Assembly (NCBI GenBank): GCA_007244375.1
Contig: SCVW01000002.1
Location: forward strand, 1-64,000
Length of the DNA: 64,000 bases
Source of the DNA: Smithella sp.
Lineage (GTDB): Bacteria; Desulfobacterota; Syntrophia; Syntrophales; Smithellaceae
Reading direction: 5' to 3'
Shown here: one piece after another, positions 8,039 through 16,935 of the stretch
Layout of the letters: each line of letters begins with the position of its first letter
Position numbering within the stretch: the first letter of the stretch is position 1
Program-made: the position numbers and the translations under genes
The notes under the pieces: generated by a model
Seen by the model: only the letters and a program-made list of their open reading frames with translations
The model's database searches: none
What the model was told of the DNA's origin: nothing

Positions 8039-9168
8039 ATTTTAACAGACTTAAGGCCGTAATCCGTAAAGAATTTTATCACCTGATTCGTGATTATCGC
8101 AGTCTTTATCTGGCCTTTGCCGTACCGCTTTTACTGATTATTCTGTTCGGCTACGCACTGAGCCTGGATGTGGATAATGTGGAAACGGTATTTGTTGATT
8201 ATGATAAAACAGAATTCAGTCGTGATTTCATCCGTAATCTCGACGCTTCTTCTTATTTTCATGTTGCCGAAATACTTCCCGGAATAAAAGACGCCGTCGA
8301 TTATCTGGATCATGACCGGGCCAAACTGGCAATAGTTATTCCGCCGGATTTCAAGAAAAAAATGGGTGCCGACCGTGAAACTCAGATGCAGATTATTATT
8401 GAAGGTAGCGATCCTACTTTCGGTATAATTGTCCGCGGTTACATTACTTCTTTTGTTGAAAAATACAATCGGAAACTGTTGCTTGAGTTTCTCAACCGGC
8501 ACGGACAGGAAAAGATAAATCCTCCCGTAGAGGGACGTATCCGTATCTGGTTTAACGAAGATATGGAAAGCCGCAATTTTATTATTCCGGGAATCATTGC
8601 GGTCATCATCATGATCGTCGGTGCGCTACTTACCTCTTTAGTCATTGCCCGCGAATACGAAAACGGTACAATGGAAACCATTAAATCTTTGCCGGTAAAA
8701 GCGGAAGAACTGCTTTTGGGAAAAGCGATTCCTTATTTTTTCATAGGATTAACAGATGTATTGATATCTATTTTACTGGGACAATTGCTGTTCGGCGTAG
8801 TTATGAAGGGAAATTTCTGGCTGATGATCCTCGCTTCATCTCTTTATCTAAGCGTTGCTTTATCTCTTGGTTTTTTGATTTCCAATATTACAAAATCGCA
8901 ATTGCTGGCCAACCAGATAGCTATTATGACAACCTATCTGCCGTCGCTTTTACTTTCCAATTTTGTTTTTCCGATAATCAACATGCCGAAAATTATACAG
9001 GTAATAACATTGGTTGTGCCGGCTCGATATTTTATTGACATTTTATTGGGAATTTATTTGCGAAATCTCGGACTTGTATATTTGTGGCCGAGCATGCTGG
9101 TTTTAATGATAATGTTTGTCGTCCTGGCTTTTTTTAATTACAGAATGCTGAAGAGGGAAGGTCTATGA
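8035..9168 (+). CDS. ABC-2 type permease (YbhS-like)
   Basis: 377 residues with TTG start overlapping the previous stop; GAGGGGAG precedes it. N-terminal cytoplasmic stretch (AVIRKEFYHLIRDYRSL), one membrane span (residues 23-43), a periplasmic domain of about 130 residues, then five spans near the C-terminus: the ABC2_membrane_3 layout. The motif REYENGTMETIKSLPVKAEELLLGK is the typical ABC-2 coupling region. Partner of the following homologous permease; the two presumably pair with the two ATPase halves in the inner membrane. Substrate unknown; the E. coli homologue is linked to drug and cation (Na+/Li+) export. Confidence 0.87.
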   Translation: MNFNRLKAVIRKEFYHLIRDYRSLYLAFAVPLLLIILFGYALSLDVDNVETVFVDYDKTEFSRDFIRNLDASSYFHVAEILPGIKDAVDYLDHDRAKLAIVIPPDFKKKMGADRETQMQIIIEGSDPTFGIIVRGYITSFVEKYNRKLLLEFLNRHGQEKINPPVEGRIRIWFNEDMESRNFIIPGIIAVIIMIVGALLTSLVIAREYENGTMETIKSLPVKAEELLLGKAIPYFFIGLTDVLISILLGQLLFGVVMKGNFWLMILASSLYLSVALSLGFLISNITKSQLLANQIAIMTTYLPSLLLSNFVFPIINMPKIIQVITLVVPARYFIDILLGIYLRNLGLVYLWPSMLVLMIMFVVLAFFNYRMLKREGL

Positions 9169-10286
9169 GTTGGCTAAGAATAAGAGAACTTGTACGTAAG
9201 GAATTCATCCAGCTCTTCAGCGATAAGCGCACCCGTGCGCTGATGATAATCTTTCCGTTTATCCTGATGCTGATTTTTGGTTATGTTGTTAATTACGATA
9301 TAAGAAATGTCCGAATGGCAGTTCTCGATTATTCAAAAACCTATGAAAGCCGCTCGCTGATTGACAGTTTCGAGGGCAGTAAAATCTTCCACGTTATGTA
9401 TAACGTGGCCAGTGAAAATCAGATGTCGGAGCTTTTGCTCAGACAAAAAATTGATATTGGAATAAAGATCAGCGAGGATTTTGCACCTGTAATCAGAGCG
9501 GGCCGGACAACGCCTGTTCAGTTTCTTGTCGACGGTTCGATGAGCAATATGACGGCCGTTAGAGTGGCTTACATAATGTCCATTCTGGATAAATTCAACA
9601 GCGAGGAACTGCAAAAACGCTACCCCATCAACATTAGTTACGGCAAAGTAGATGCGCGTATCAGGACCTGGTACAATCCCAATCTCGACAGCCGTTACTT
9701 TTTTGTTCCCGGTATTGTAGCTTTTCTGATAATGCTTACAAGCTTCATTCTTACATCCATCGCCATTATCAGGGAAAAGGAAGACGGCACAATGGAGCAG
9801 ATCATTGTGACGCCTTTAAAACCATATGAGTTCATTATCGGCAAAACCATTCCCTATATTATAATTGCACTTTCTCAATTGCTTGCCGTTACAGGTGTTG
9901 CTGTTTTCTGGTTTGAAATTCCTTTTAAAGGAAGTTTTTTACTTCTTTTTCTGGCAGCATGTTTATTTCTATTGAGCACTCTGGGGATTGGACTGTATAT
10001 TTCGACCATATCGGCAACCAAACAACAGGCCATGATGACCGCCTTCTTTTTTGTTCTGCCTTTTTTCATGCTCAGCGGTTTTATTTTTCCGATAGTGAAT
10101 ATGCCTGAAATTGTGCAATGGTTTACATATCTTAATCCGCTGAGATTTTTTCTGGTAATTATTAGGGATATTTTCCTTAAAGGAGTTGGATTTGATGTAC
10201 TTTGGCCGCAATACCTCGCACTGACCATACTGGGGGTAATAGTTTTTGCCGGTGCCATCAGCCGTTCTAAAAAACGACTGGATTAG
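9165..10286 (+). CDS. ABC-2 type permease (YbhR-like)
   Basis: 373 residues; ATG overlaps the previous stop (ATGA). Same architecture as its neighbour: N-terminal span (ALMIIFPFILMLIFGYVV), large extracytoplasmic loop, then five C-terminal spans, with the conserved REKEDGTMEQIIVTPLKPYEFIIGK segment after the first of these. The two permeases are diverged paralogues, giving a heterodimeric channel to match the heterodimeric ATPases. It is the last gene of the TetR-HlyD-ATPase-ATPase-permease-permease operon; no clear terminator is seen after it. Confidence 0.87.
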   Translation: MSWLRIRELVRKEFIQLFSDKRTRALMIIFPFILMLIFGYVVNYDIRNVRMAVLDYSKTYESRSLIDSFEGSKIFHVMYNVASENQMSELLLRQKIDIGIKISEDFAPVIRAGRTTPVQFLVDGSMSNMTAVRVAYIMSILDKFNSEELQKRYPINISYGKVDARIRTWYNPNLDSRYFFVPGIVAFLIMLTSFILTSIAIIREKEDGTMEQIIVTPLKPYEFIIGKTIPYIIIALSQLLAVTGVAVFWFEIPFKGSFLLLFLAACLFLLSTLGIGLYISTISATKQQAMMTAFFFVLPFFMLSGFIFPIVNMPEIVQWFTYLNPLRFFLVIIRDIFLKGVGFDVLWPQYLALTILGVIVFAGAISRSKKRLD

Positions 10287-10402
10287 TATCTCTTTCTCGT
10301 ATATTATTCGTTTGGTAACTAAAGAAGATTACGAGGATTGGAGTTTTGGATGAGCATCTTCAAACAAAGGGTACATGGTATTATATTTCAGGAAAATGAT
10401 TC

Positions 10403-11395
10403 ATGCTTAAAGTAATCGCAGAACAAAGAACCATAAAAAAGCATACCGGACAATTCAATAAAAAGTTCAAACCTTTTATTGATGAGGAAATAAAAGTTAA
10501 GCTGGGACATCAGGGAGCCAGTTTCCCCGCGAAAGTTTCATGGTTGAGCAGTCTTGGTATTTGGAAATTTTCACGCGCTGTAAAGGAAGTTCGGTATTGG
10601 AACGCCTTCGGTGTGGCAAAACCGGGAACGTCGGGAGTTCTTTCCATAGCTTCTGAAATTAATTTTCCCTGGGATCAGATAGATCGCAAAACCGGTGGAG
10701 CATTTGCTCAGGATTCATGGGATAATATTTTTGTGGTTCACCGTGGTAAAATCGGTGGAGGAAGAAAAGGAGTCGGAAAATCTCTTTTCGAACAGAATTA
10801 TCGTGGTGTCTGGTCATTTATGGAAGATGGTGATTCCATAAGCCAGGTGGCCGTGATCGGCAACCTGGCTTCTAACCGCTTTGCTCTACAGGTGGCACAA
10901 TTTGTGAAAAAAATAGAAATAATGAAGTTATCAGCCGCCGAATCAACACAAACGGAAATGGACTTTTCAGAGATAACTTTCCGTGAAGATTTGATAGGAA
11001 GTGAAAGACCCCTGCCCGAAGATGAAATAATTTCTGCGTGCGATCATGATTTGATTGTCAGCGAATTGGCTATACTGCTTAAACAACAGAAAATAAAAAT
11101 AGGAAACGATACGGAAAGCGAGCTCTTTGCAGTTAATCCCTCCGAAAACAGAATTTCTCATATCTTTGAAATTGTAACCGATACAAAAGAAAAAAGCATA
11201 CTGGCAGCGACCGGCAAATTACTTTTGCAGACATCAGTTGCTGCCGTAAATCCCCTTCCTGTTTTAGTTTTGCCGGAAGATGAAAAAAATCATTATGAAC
11301 CGGAATTAAGAAGAATAAATATATCTGTTGTCGGTTTTTACTGGCATGAGGAGAAAGCTGTTTTTTCCGGGATCGAGAAAATCAAATTTGAGTGA
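10403..11395 (+). CDS. Uncharacterised protein, possible degenerate PD-(D/E)XK-like C-terminal domain
   Basis: 330 residues, soluble, no signal peptide or membrane span. I do not recognise the family. Residues 215-315 follow a plan seen in nuclease-fold proteins: a helix (LIVSELAILLKQQ), ESELFAVNP, then IFEIVTDTKEKSILAATGKLLLQ, then a LPVLVLPED strand and a late VVGFYWHE strand. In PD-(D/E)XK proteins with this plan the third piece usually reads FEVKT; here the lysine position is Val258, so catalytic activity looks unlikely if the match is real. The N-terminal 170 residues (VHRGKIGGGRKGVGKSLFE and surroundings) match nothing I know. It stands alone between the exporter operon and the convergent CHASE2 gene. 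Confidence 0.5.
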   Translation: MLKVIAEQRTIKKHTGQFNKKFKPFIDEEIKVKLGHQGASFPAKVSWLSSLGIWKFSRAVKEVRYWNAFGVAKPGTSGVLSIASEINFPWDQIDRKTGGAFAQDSWDNIFVVHRGKIGGGRKGVGKSLFEQNYRGVWSFMEDGDSISQVAVIGNLASNRFALQVAQFVKKIEIMKLSAAESTQTEMDFSEITFREDLIGSERPLPEDEIISACDHDLIVSELAILLKQQKIKIGNDTESELFAVNPSENRISHIFEIVTDTKEKSILAATGKLLLQTSVAAVNPLPVLVLPEDEKNHYEPELRRINISVVGFYWHEEKAVFSGIEKIKFE

Positions 11396-11442
11396 CGATT
11401 AATCAATATCTGCTGAAAGTTTTCTATAATTAGAAAATAATT

Positions 11443-13551
11443 TTATTCCCGTGCGGGGAATTTTTGTAAGTCTTGCGATAAATCTTCTATAAGGGTATCT
11501 CTGTCCAGAGCTTCCCGTTCCTCTTCGAAATCAGCATGTTCACGGGCGATATTTCTGAACTGATCCTGAATTTCAAGAAAAGCATCCACAATGTCGGGAT
11601 CAAAGTGAGTGCCTTTCCCCTTTTTAATGATTTCAACAGCCAACGTATGCGAAAAAGGCGGTTTGTAAACTCTTTTGCTGGTTAAAGCATCGTAGACATC
11701 AGCCAGAGCCATAAGCCTGCCGCTGATAGGAATTGCTTCACCTTTGAGACCTCGCGGAAATCCTGAGCCGTCCCATTTTTCTTGATGGGAAAGGGCTATT
11801 TCTGCGGCAATTGTCAAAAATGAATTTTTACCGAGTTTTCGAACTGAAGATTCGATTACATCGTGGCCAATAGTTGTATGAGTCTTCATAATTTCGACTT
11901 CATCATTAGTCAACTTTGTCGGTTTTAGTAAAATATTATCAGGAATGGCAACTTTGCCGATATCATGCAGAGGTGCAGACTTATAAAGCATATCAATGTT
12001 TTCGTCACTGAGAAATTGTTTGTACTTGTCGTGTTGCTTGAGGTGTTCAGCCAAAAGTTTGACGTACATTCTCGTTCTCTTGATATGTCCACCGGTTTCT
12101 TTGTCGCGATATTCGGCCAAGTTTGCCATGCTTTCAATGGTTACATCCTGAGTCAGAAGCAGTTCACTCATTCCTAATAGTATTTTCCTTTCTTCCAACC
12201 GGTATTTTAGAAGAGTCAGGAACATGTAATTGCAGATAACAGTTGCGATTGGGAATACCGTTCCTGCAAACAAGCCCGTACGGAAGAAAACTTGTTGTGT
12301 TGTCAGCCATAACCCGACAACAAAGATTAACATAACAATAAAAACAAAAGCAGCGCTTCTGAATGCAATAAAAAGGCTTAATATTATACCCGAACCTAGA
12401 ATAAGCATCATTATTAAACCATTAGACCAACTCGGTATAGAAATGAAGTCGCTATTCAGTAGATTATCAACAACTGTTGCATGCACTTCCACCCCCGGAA
12501 ATATCTGACCGAAGGGTGTATTCAGCAATTCTTTCAGGCCGATCGCTGAAGTGCCGACAAAAACTATCTTCCCCCGCAGCTTTTCTGATGAAACGTTGCG
12601 ATCCAAAATATCGGCTGCAGATATATATTCATATTTATTCTCCGAGTTCCTGAACTTGATAAGCATCTGACCGCGCCCATCAACAGGTATGGCTGTTCCC
12701 TTGTAGTTGATCGATTGTAAAATATTGCCGTCTTTTTTTAGAATCAGATTATCAAGATTTTTAAATTTCAATACTGTTGCAAGAGCAAGACTGGGATACA
12801 CATTTCCTTTATATTGAATAAGCAGAGGAAGCCGCCTTACCATTCCATCCGGATCAGGACTGAAATTAATAAAACCTGATGAGCCAACATTTTCAGAAAA
12901 CATCTTTAAATTGCACAAAACACCGGTACTTTCCGGAAGGCAGGCGTTTCCCCACTGTTGGCTAATATTTTGAATAAAGGAAATCTTAACCGGATGCAAA
13001 ACGCATTGTTCAGAACTTTTTTCACTGCTTTTGAATTGAAATCTATTACCTAGAACAAATGGTCCGCCGGCCAATGCTTTTGCAAGAATTTGATCATTAT
13101 CGCTAAAAGCATCAGGCAGATTGTCCATAGATATTTTTATTTTATAAGTTTCCCCGAGATCTTTTAGCAATCTTTTTGCAGAAGTCCTGTCTGGTTCGGC
13201 AAAAAACATATCAAGACCGATTACTGCCGGATTCATTGCTTCTATCTTGTCAAGTAGTTCGGCGAACCGGTATCGTGGCCAAGGCCATTGCCCATACCTG
13301 TTCAGACTTTTTTCATCGACGTCGATTATTACCAACTCTTTACTGGAGTGATTGTTTGGGAAGTTTCTCAGAAGAAGATCGTAGTTCATAAAATCAAGCC
13401 GCTGCATCAGGGTTGGTTTAAAGAAAAAAAGGGCTGCAAAAAACAAAGTCCATACGACACCCCAGATGAGGATTCGGCGGCTTTCCGATCCTGCACTGGC
13501 GGTAAAATTTGCAGAATACTGAGTTGGAATTTTGCTCGAATCTGTTTTCAT
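11443..13551 (-). CDS. CHASE2 sensor with HD-GYP phosphodiesterase output
   Basis: 702 residues. One N-terminal membrane span (residues 28-45), an extracytoplasmic CHASE2 sensor (about 50-360; VIIDVDEKSLNRYGQWPWPR and VIGLDMFFAEPD are typical), three closely spaced spans (about 375-455), then an HD-GYP domain (about 485-670). The HD pair is in LHDIGKVAIPD and the GYP region in HQEKWDGSGFPRGLKGE, with ADVYDALTSKR following; all expected metal ligands are present, so it should hydrolyse cyclic di-GMP. Last gene of a FecR - OmpA - CHASE2 run on the minus strand, suggesting that the periplasmic partners feed the sensor. Confidence 0.9.
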   Translation of the reverse strand: MKTDSSKIPTQYSANFTASAGSESRRILIWGVVWTLFFAALFFFKPTLMQRLDFMNYDLLLRNFPNNHSSKELVIIDVDEKSLNRYGQWPWPRYRFAELLDKIEAMNPAVIGLDMFFAEPDRTSAKRLLKDLGETYKIKISMDNLPDAFSDNDQILAKALAGGPFVLGNRFQFKSSEKSSEQCVLHPVKISFIQNISQQWGNACLPESTGVLCNLKMFSENVGSSGFINFSPDPDGMVRRLPLLIQYKGNVYPSLALATVLKFKNLDNLILKKDGNILQSINYKGTAIPVDGRGQMLIKFRNSENKYEYISAADILDRNVSSEKLRGKIVFVGTSAIGLKELLNTPFGQIFPGVEVHATVVDNLLNSDFISIPSWSNGLIMMLILGSGIILSLFIAFRSAAFVFIVMLIFVVGLWLTTQQVFFRTGLFAGTVFPIATVICNYMFLTLLKYRLEERKILLGMSELLLTQDVTIESMANLAEYRDKETGGHIKRTRMYVKLLAEHLKQHDKYKQFLSDENIDMLYKSAPLHDIGKVAIPDNILLKPTKLTNDEVEIMKTHTTIGHDVIESSVRKLGKNSFLTIAAEIALSHQEKWDGSGFPRGLKGEAIPISGRLMALADVYDALTSKRVYKPPFSHTLAVEIIKKGKGTHFDPDIVDAFLEIQDQFRNIAREHADFEEEREALDRDTLIEDLSQDLQKFPARE

Positions 13552-13580
13552 GAATAATTCCGCAGCATCAATAGAGAATA

Positions 13581-14183
13581 TTATCTTATAGTTATTTCTA
13601 CCCTGCGGTTTCTAGGTTCAGCAACTTCGTCAGCAGTTTTAATGAGAGGATTACCTTCCCCGTGTGAGGTAGCGGTTATATTGGCAGGAATTGCGCCGTT
13701 GTCCACTAGTATTTTATTTGTTGCCTTAGCTCTTTGCAAAGATAATTTGTAGTTATATTCCTTTTCGCCAACCGTATCTGTATGCCCTGAAATAACAATA
13801 TCAGTTGAACCTCTGCTTTGTATAGTTTGAAAGATTTTCGGAAGAAGAGCCTTGGATTCATCAGTCAGTTCATCTGAGCCCTCTAGAAAATAAAGAATGA
13901 AAGTGATGGGTTGAAGAGGTTGAGCAGCCAAAGCATCGGAAAAAGTGGCCTTAATTTCTTTGTCACTTAACGTTTTAATCTTACCCGGCGGCGTCTGTTG
14001 GTCAATCACTTTTACGGCCTGATTTTTTTCACTCAAAATTTGCTGTCCCCCCTCGTTTTCAACTGATAGTTGTCCGACATGGCCATCGGGATCAGGAATT
14101 AAGACAACCATACTCCTGGCTCCGCAACCTGCTAAAACAAAAACAAGACCTACGCATGATAATATTTTTATGATAGTTTTCAT
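13581..14183 (-). CDS. OmpA-family peptidoglycan-binding lipoprotein
   Basis: 200 residues from ATG 14183, which has AAAGGAG 6 bp upstream (the frame extends six codons further, past this site, without support). Signal peptide II with lipobox LAGC at about residues 17-20. An N-terminal stretch of about 90 residues of unknown role precedes an OmpA C-terminal domain: ITFILYFLEGSDELTDESKALLP, VISGHTDTVG, LSLQRAKATNKIL, and EPRNRRVEITIR, containing the Asp and Arg that bind diaminopimelate. Located in an operon with a FecR-domain protein upstream and a CHASE2-HD-GYP gene 29 bp downstream, a recurrent combination in deltaproteobacteria. Confidence 0.88.
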   Translation of the reverse strand: MKTIIKILSCVGLVFVLAGCGARSMVVLIPDPDGHVGQLSVENEGGQQILSEKNQAVKVIDQQTPPGKIKTLSDKEIKATFSDALAAQPLQPITFILYFLEGSDELTDESKALLPKIFQTIQSRGSTDIVISGHTDTVGEKEYNYKLSLQRAKATNKILVDNGAIPANITATSHGEGNPLIKTADEVAEPRNRRVEITIR

Positions 14184-14263
14184 TGATTTCTCCTTTGCCA
14201 AAGATTCCTGATAATTACTAATTTGTGTAGGAAAAGTCTCTTTTCAATCAGCAAAAAATTTCA

Positions 14264-14713
14264 TTATCTACAGAGATCCACTTTGACTAAGAAATGCGTA
14301 CCACGAATGCCTATTGTTGCGTCGGGAGTTTGGAATTTCACCGATTCCGGAGATTGTTTTCCTATAATTCCTGATAAATAGGAAGCGGTACCTCTCGCAA
14401 TACGAGCAATCATGGAAAAGATACCTTTTTCTGGTGCAAAAACATATTTGTCTATCAGGATTTCGCTATCCGGACCCAAGGATAGAATAGTATTATCTTC
14501 GAATATAATTCCTGCCGAACTTGCCGCTCCTGTTCGTATGGTGTCATTTTGGAAAAGTCTGTCACCAATAGAAAGTGGAATTTGTTTACCGCTGCGAATT
14601 ACAACGACATCACCCTTGCTTGTTTTAATATTTCCTATTGGCGATTCTTCAGCCATTGAGGCATATGGAAACAGAATCATCATCATGAAACAGAGGATAA
14701 ATAATCGTTTCAT
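14264..14713 (-). CDS. FecR-domain periplasmic protein
   Basis: 149 residues with a cleavable signal peptide (about residues 1-21, ending ASMAEES). The rest is a single FecR domain: GDVVVIRSGKQIPLSIGDRLFQNDTIRTG, IIFEDNTILSLGPDSEI, and the closing TPDATIGIRGTHFLV, the most conserved part. There is no membrane anchor, unlike sigma-regulating FecR proteins, so it is probably a periplasmic ligand-binding or scaffold module. AAAGGAG lies 7 bp before the ATG. It heads the operon with the OmpA and CHASE2 genes; a TATAAT box reads leftward at 14794-14799 without a clear -35. Confidence 0.85.
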   Translation of the reverse strand: MKRLFILCFMMMILFPYASMAEESPIGNIKTSKGDVVVIRSGKQIPLSIGDRLFQNDTIRTGAASSAGIIFEDNTILSLGPDSEILIDKYVFAPEKGIFSMIARIARGTASYLSGIIGKQSPESVKFQTPDATIGIRGTHFLVKVDLCR

Positions 14714-14888
14714 AGGTAATCTCCTTTCTTTTTAAAGCGCCGAGTTACCTGCATTCGTACAAGTAATTTATGTACGACCGTTTTCCACAGTTCATTATAG
14801 CTCTTTATAGCATATTTTATTCATTAAAATCCAATATTTCAATGATAATCAATTAAAAAAACAGTTTATCAAAAGATATGATTTAAAA

Positions 14889-16550
14889 TCAGTGACGAAC
14901 TACCCGAAATCCGACGAAGTCATATTGGCTGGACGGAATAACATGGGCTTCGGCACGATAAGCTACAGTAGCAACTTCCGCTCCCAAAATCCATGCACCG
15001 CCGCGTCCGACACGATCCGTGCCCGAAGCCGCTCCCTTATAGTCACTCAGCGCTCCCGTTGGATATGTATCGCACCAGTCCCAGCACCATTCAAAGACAT
15101 TTCCACTCATGTCGTAAAGTAAAAGTTCATTGGGCAGTTTTGTCCCTACCGAATGTGTAGTATTGGCGCTGTTTCCACTTGTCCAGGCGTAATTATCAAT
15201 CGGGTCGCTGCCTGTTGTCGGATTAGGATCACCGGAAAATTCCTTTTGATATCCGGTTGTGTATGTTCCGCCCGTGTATCCTGAGCCGCTTGTCGCGCCC
15301 ATAGCTGCCCACATCCATTCCATTTCCGTCGGTAGACGGTAACCATCAGCTGACCAGTTTGCAGTGACTGCGTCCCAAGTTGCATTACCGGCAGTTGGTA
15401 CAGTTCCCCAGTCAGCGGGATTAGTGCTGCCGTCGATTGTGTAAACAGGAGTGAGTCCTTCCCGCATGCTGAGCTTATTGCAGAACACCAGTGCATGGTA
15501 CCAGTTTACATATTGTACCGGACCGTCTACAACTGACGTAAAACTTGAACTGGGATTTGCAAGCTCGGTTACTGTTGTGAATTGTTCTACCGTTATTTCT
15601 TTTTCGCTAATCTGAAAGGCTGATACAGTACTATCATTACCGGATACACCATCTCGATTGAAAGTACCTGCCGGAACAGGAATCATTGCCAAAGGAAGAA
15701 CAGGTCTGACCGTCACTACATATGCCCGGGTTGATAAATCACCAGCAGTTACAGTATAAGTTACCGGATTGGTAAAATTTTGTGCCTCACCAGAGGCCGG
15801 GTTTATGCCGTCACCAGTGTGGGTAATTGATGGAACCAGAGAAGTTGTGTTTGTTCCAATCGGGACGGTGACATTGATTCCAAATGAAATTTCATTAATA
15901 ACGCCGGTTGCTGAAGGATTGGTGAAATTAAAAGATGTAATGGCCTTGGCTGACGCTGAAGCAATAGTAACGGTTACGACGTACTCCTGTGTTGATGAAT
16001 CCGCAGCGGTTACGGTATAAGTTACGGGATTGGTAAAATTTTGTGCTGCACCTGAAGCTGGATTGATGCTAACGCCTGTGTGGGTAATTGTCGGAATTAA
16101 GGAAGTTACGTCGGTTTCATAAGGTACGGTGATTGCTATATCAAGTGTATCTTGTGAGACGACGCCGGTTGCATGAGGATTGCTGAAATTAAAGGCTGTT
16201 ATAGTTGGATCAAAGGTAATCGTTACCGTGTATGTCTGCGTTGATGAATCGGCGGCAGTTACAGTGTAAATTACAGGATTGGTAAAATTTTGTGCTGCAC
16301 CTGAAGCTGGATTGATGCTGACGCCTGTGTGAGTAATTGTCGGAATCAATGAAGTTACATCTGTTCCAATCGGTACAGAAATATTTATTTCATGAGTTGT
16401 CTCATTAATTACTCCGGTTTCGTCAGGATTTGTGAAATTAAATTCTGTGATAGCTTTTGTACTGCTTAGAGAATTATCCGATTTCGAACCGCAGCCAAAC
16501 ATGACTATTCCTGTCATTACAATGAGAAATACTAAAATAAATCTTTTCAT
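14889..16550 (-). CDS. Lipoprotein with three DUF5018-like repeats and a SUMF1/FGE-type domain
   Basis: 553 residues. Lipoprotein signal with lipobox MFGC (about residues 17-20). Residues 33-290 are three tandem repeats of about 85 residues, each starting ITxFNFxNPxxTGV and containing ITHTGVSINPASGAAQNFTN and YTVTAADSSTQ; they resemble DUF5018/Ig-like cell-surface repeats and are also near-identical at DNA level over short stretches. Residues 295-553 are a formylglycine-generating-enzyme (SUMF1) fold: IPVPAGTF, YRLPTEMEWMWAA, LYDMSGNVFEWCWD, VGRGGAWILG, VGFRVVRH. Such domains on surface lipoproteins are often binding modules rather than enzymes. Isolated, minus strand, divergent from cimA. 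Confidence 0.85.
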   Translation of the reverse strand: MKRFILVFLIVMTGIVMFGCGSKSDNSLSSTKAITEFNFTNPDETGVINETTHEINISVPIGTDVTSLIPTITHTGVSINPASGAAQNFTNPVIYTVTAADSSTQTYTVTITFDPTITAFNFSNPHATGVVSQDTLDIAITVPYETDVTSLIPTITHTGVSINPASGAAQNFTNPVTYTVTAADSSTQEYVVTVTIASASAKAITSFNFTNPSATGVINEISFGINVTVPIGTNTTSLVPSITHTGDGINPASGEAQNFTNPVTYTVTAGDLSTRAYVVTVRPVLPLAMIPVPAGTFNRDGVSGNDSTVSAFQISEKEITVEQFTTVTELANPSSSFTSVVDGPVQYVNWYHALVFCNKLSMREGLTPVYTIDGSTNPADWGTVPTAGNATWDAVTANWSADGYRLPTEMEWMWAAMGATSGSGYTGGTYTTGYQKEFSGDPNPTTGSDPIDNYAWTSGNSANTTHSVGTKLPNELLLYDMSGNVFEWCWDWCDTYPTGALSDYKGAASGTDRVGRGGAWILGAEVATVAYRAEAHVIPSSQYDFVGFRVVRH

Positions 16551-16687
16551 TTGTCTGCCCCCGGATTAGTTCCTGACAGTATTTAGAACATCTGGATCTT
16601 ATTCAAGTCATAACATAAATTGAAATCAATACGGTAATTTGTTGAAATATTTATAGTTGTGAAAAAGTTTGTTTAATAAAACATAAC

Positions 16688-16749
16688 ATTTTGTCAATAA
16701 AATTCAATTAATTATTTCTATTGACAAAATTTGTGTTAATAATTATTAT
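16688..16749 (+). promoter_or_regulatory. Promoter of the cimA leader, with an inverted repeat over the -35 box
   Basis: TTGACA (16721-16726), 17-bp spacer, TATTAT (16744-16749): close to a consensus sigma70 promoter, placing the RNA start near 16756, 24 bp before the leader peptide ATG. The -35 box is inside one arm of a perfect 12-bp inverted repeat, ATTTTGTCAATA (16688-16699) and TATTGACAAAAT (16719-16730), which may be an operator. The region between this and the lipoprotein gene (16551-16687) holds nothing else I can identify. Confidence 0.75.
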
Positions 16750-16779
16750 GCAATCAAATTAATGAGATTCAAGTTTCTA

Positions 16780-16857
16780 ATGAAAAAAGACATTCGTACC
16801 ATAATAATTATCAACATTATAATTAGCTTCTGCATAGGAGGCCGGGGCGCGGTGTAG
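16780..16857 (+). CDS. Isoleucine-rich attenuator leader peptide of cimA
   Basis: A 25-codon frame, ATG at 16780 to TAG at 16855. Nine of 25 residues are isoleucine, including the run IIIINIII (codons at 16801-16824, with five of the nine Ile codons in the peptide being the rarer ATA/ATC forms), followed by SFCIGGRGAV. This is the design of amino-acid biosynthetic leader peptides such as ilvL: a ribosome short of charged Ile-tRNA stalls in the middle. The stop codon lies 24 bp before a strong terminator (16882-16920) that precedes the citramalate synthase gene. The ribosome binding site is weak (GAG 13 bp upstream of the ATG). Confidence 0.8.
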   Translation: MKKDIRTIIIINIIISFCIGGRGAV

Positions 16858-16920
16858 CATTATCTAAAATAAGCAAAACTCAAATCCGCTGCCAGGCAAA
16901 CCTGGCAGCGGATTTTTTTT
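16846..16920 (+). terminator. Transcription attenuator: terminator with competing antiterminator
   Basis: Terminator: AAATCCGCTGCCAGG (16882-16896), loop CAAA, CCTGGCAGCGGATTT (16901-16915), run of T to 16920: a 15-bp perfect stem ending 15 bp before the cimA ATG. Competing pair: GGCGCGG (16846-16852), inside the last codons of the leader peptide, can pair with CCGCTGCC (16886-16893) with one bulged U, removing the left terminator arm. A ribosome that reaches the leader stop would cover GGCGCGG and allow termination; one stalled at the Ile codons would leave it free. Structure is read by eye, energies not computed. Confidence 0.8.
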
Positions 16921-16935
16921 GAAGGAGAAGGGAAA

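Noticed and set aside
15766-16300. Direct DNA repeats of about 250-bp period
   Set aside because: They encode the three tandem DUF5018-like protein repeats and need no separate mobile or CRISPR explanation.
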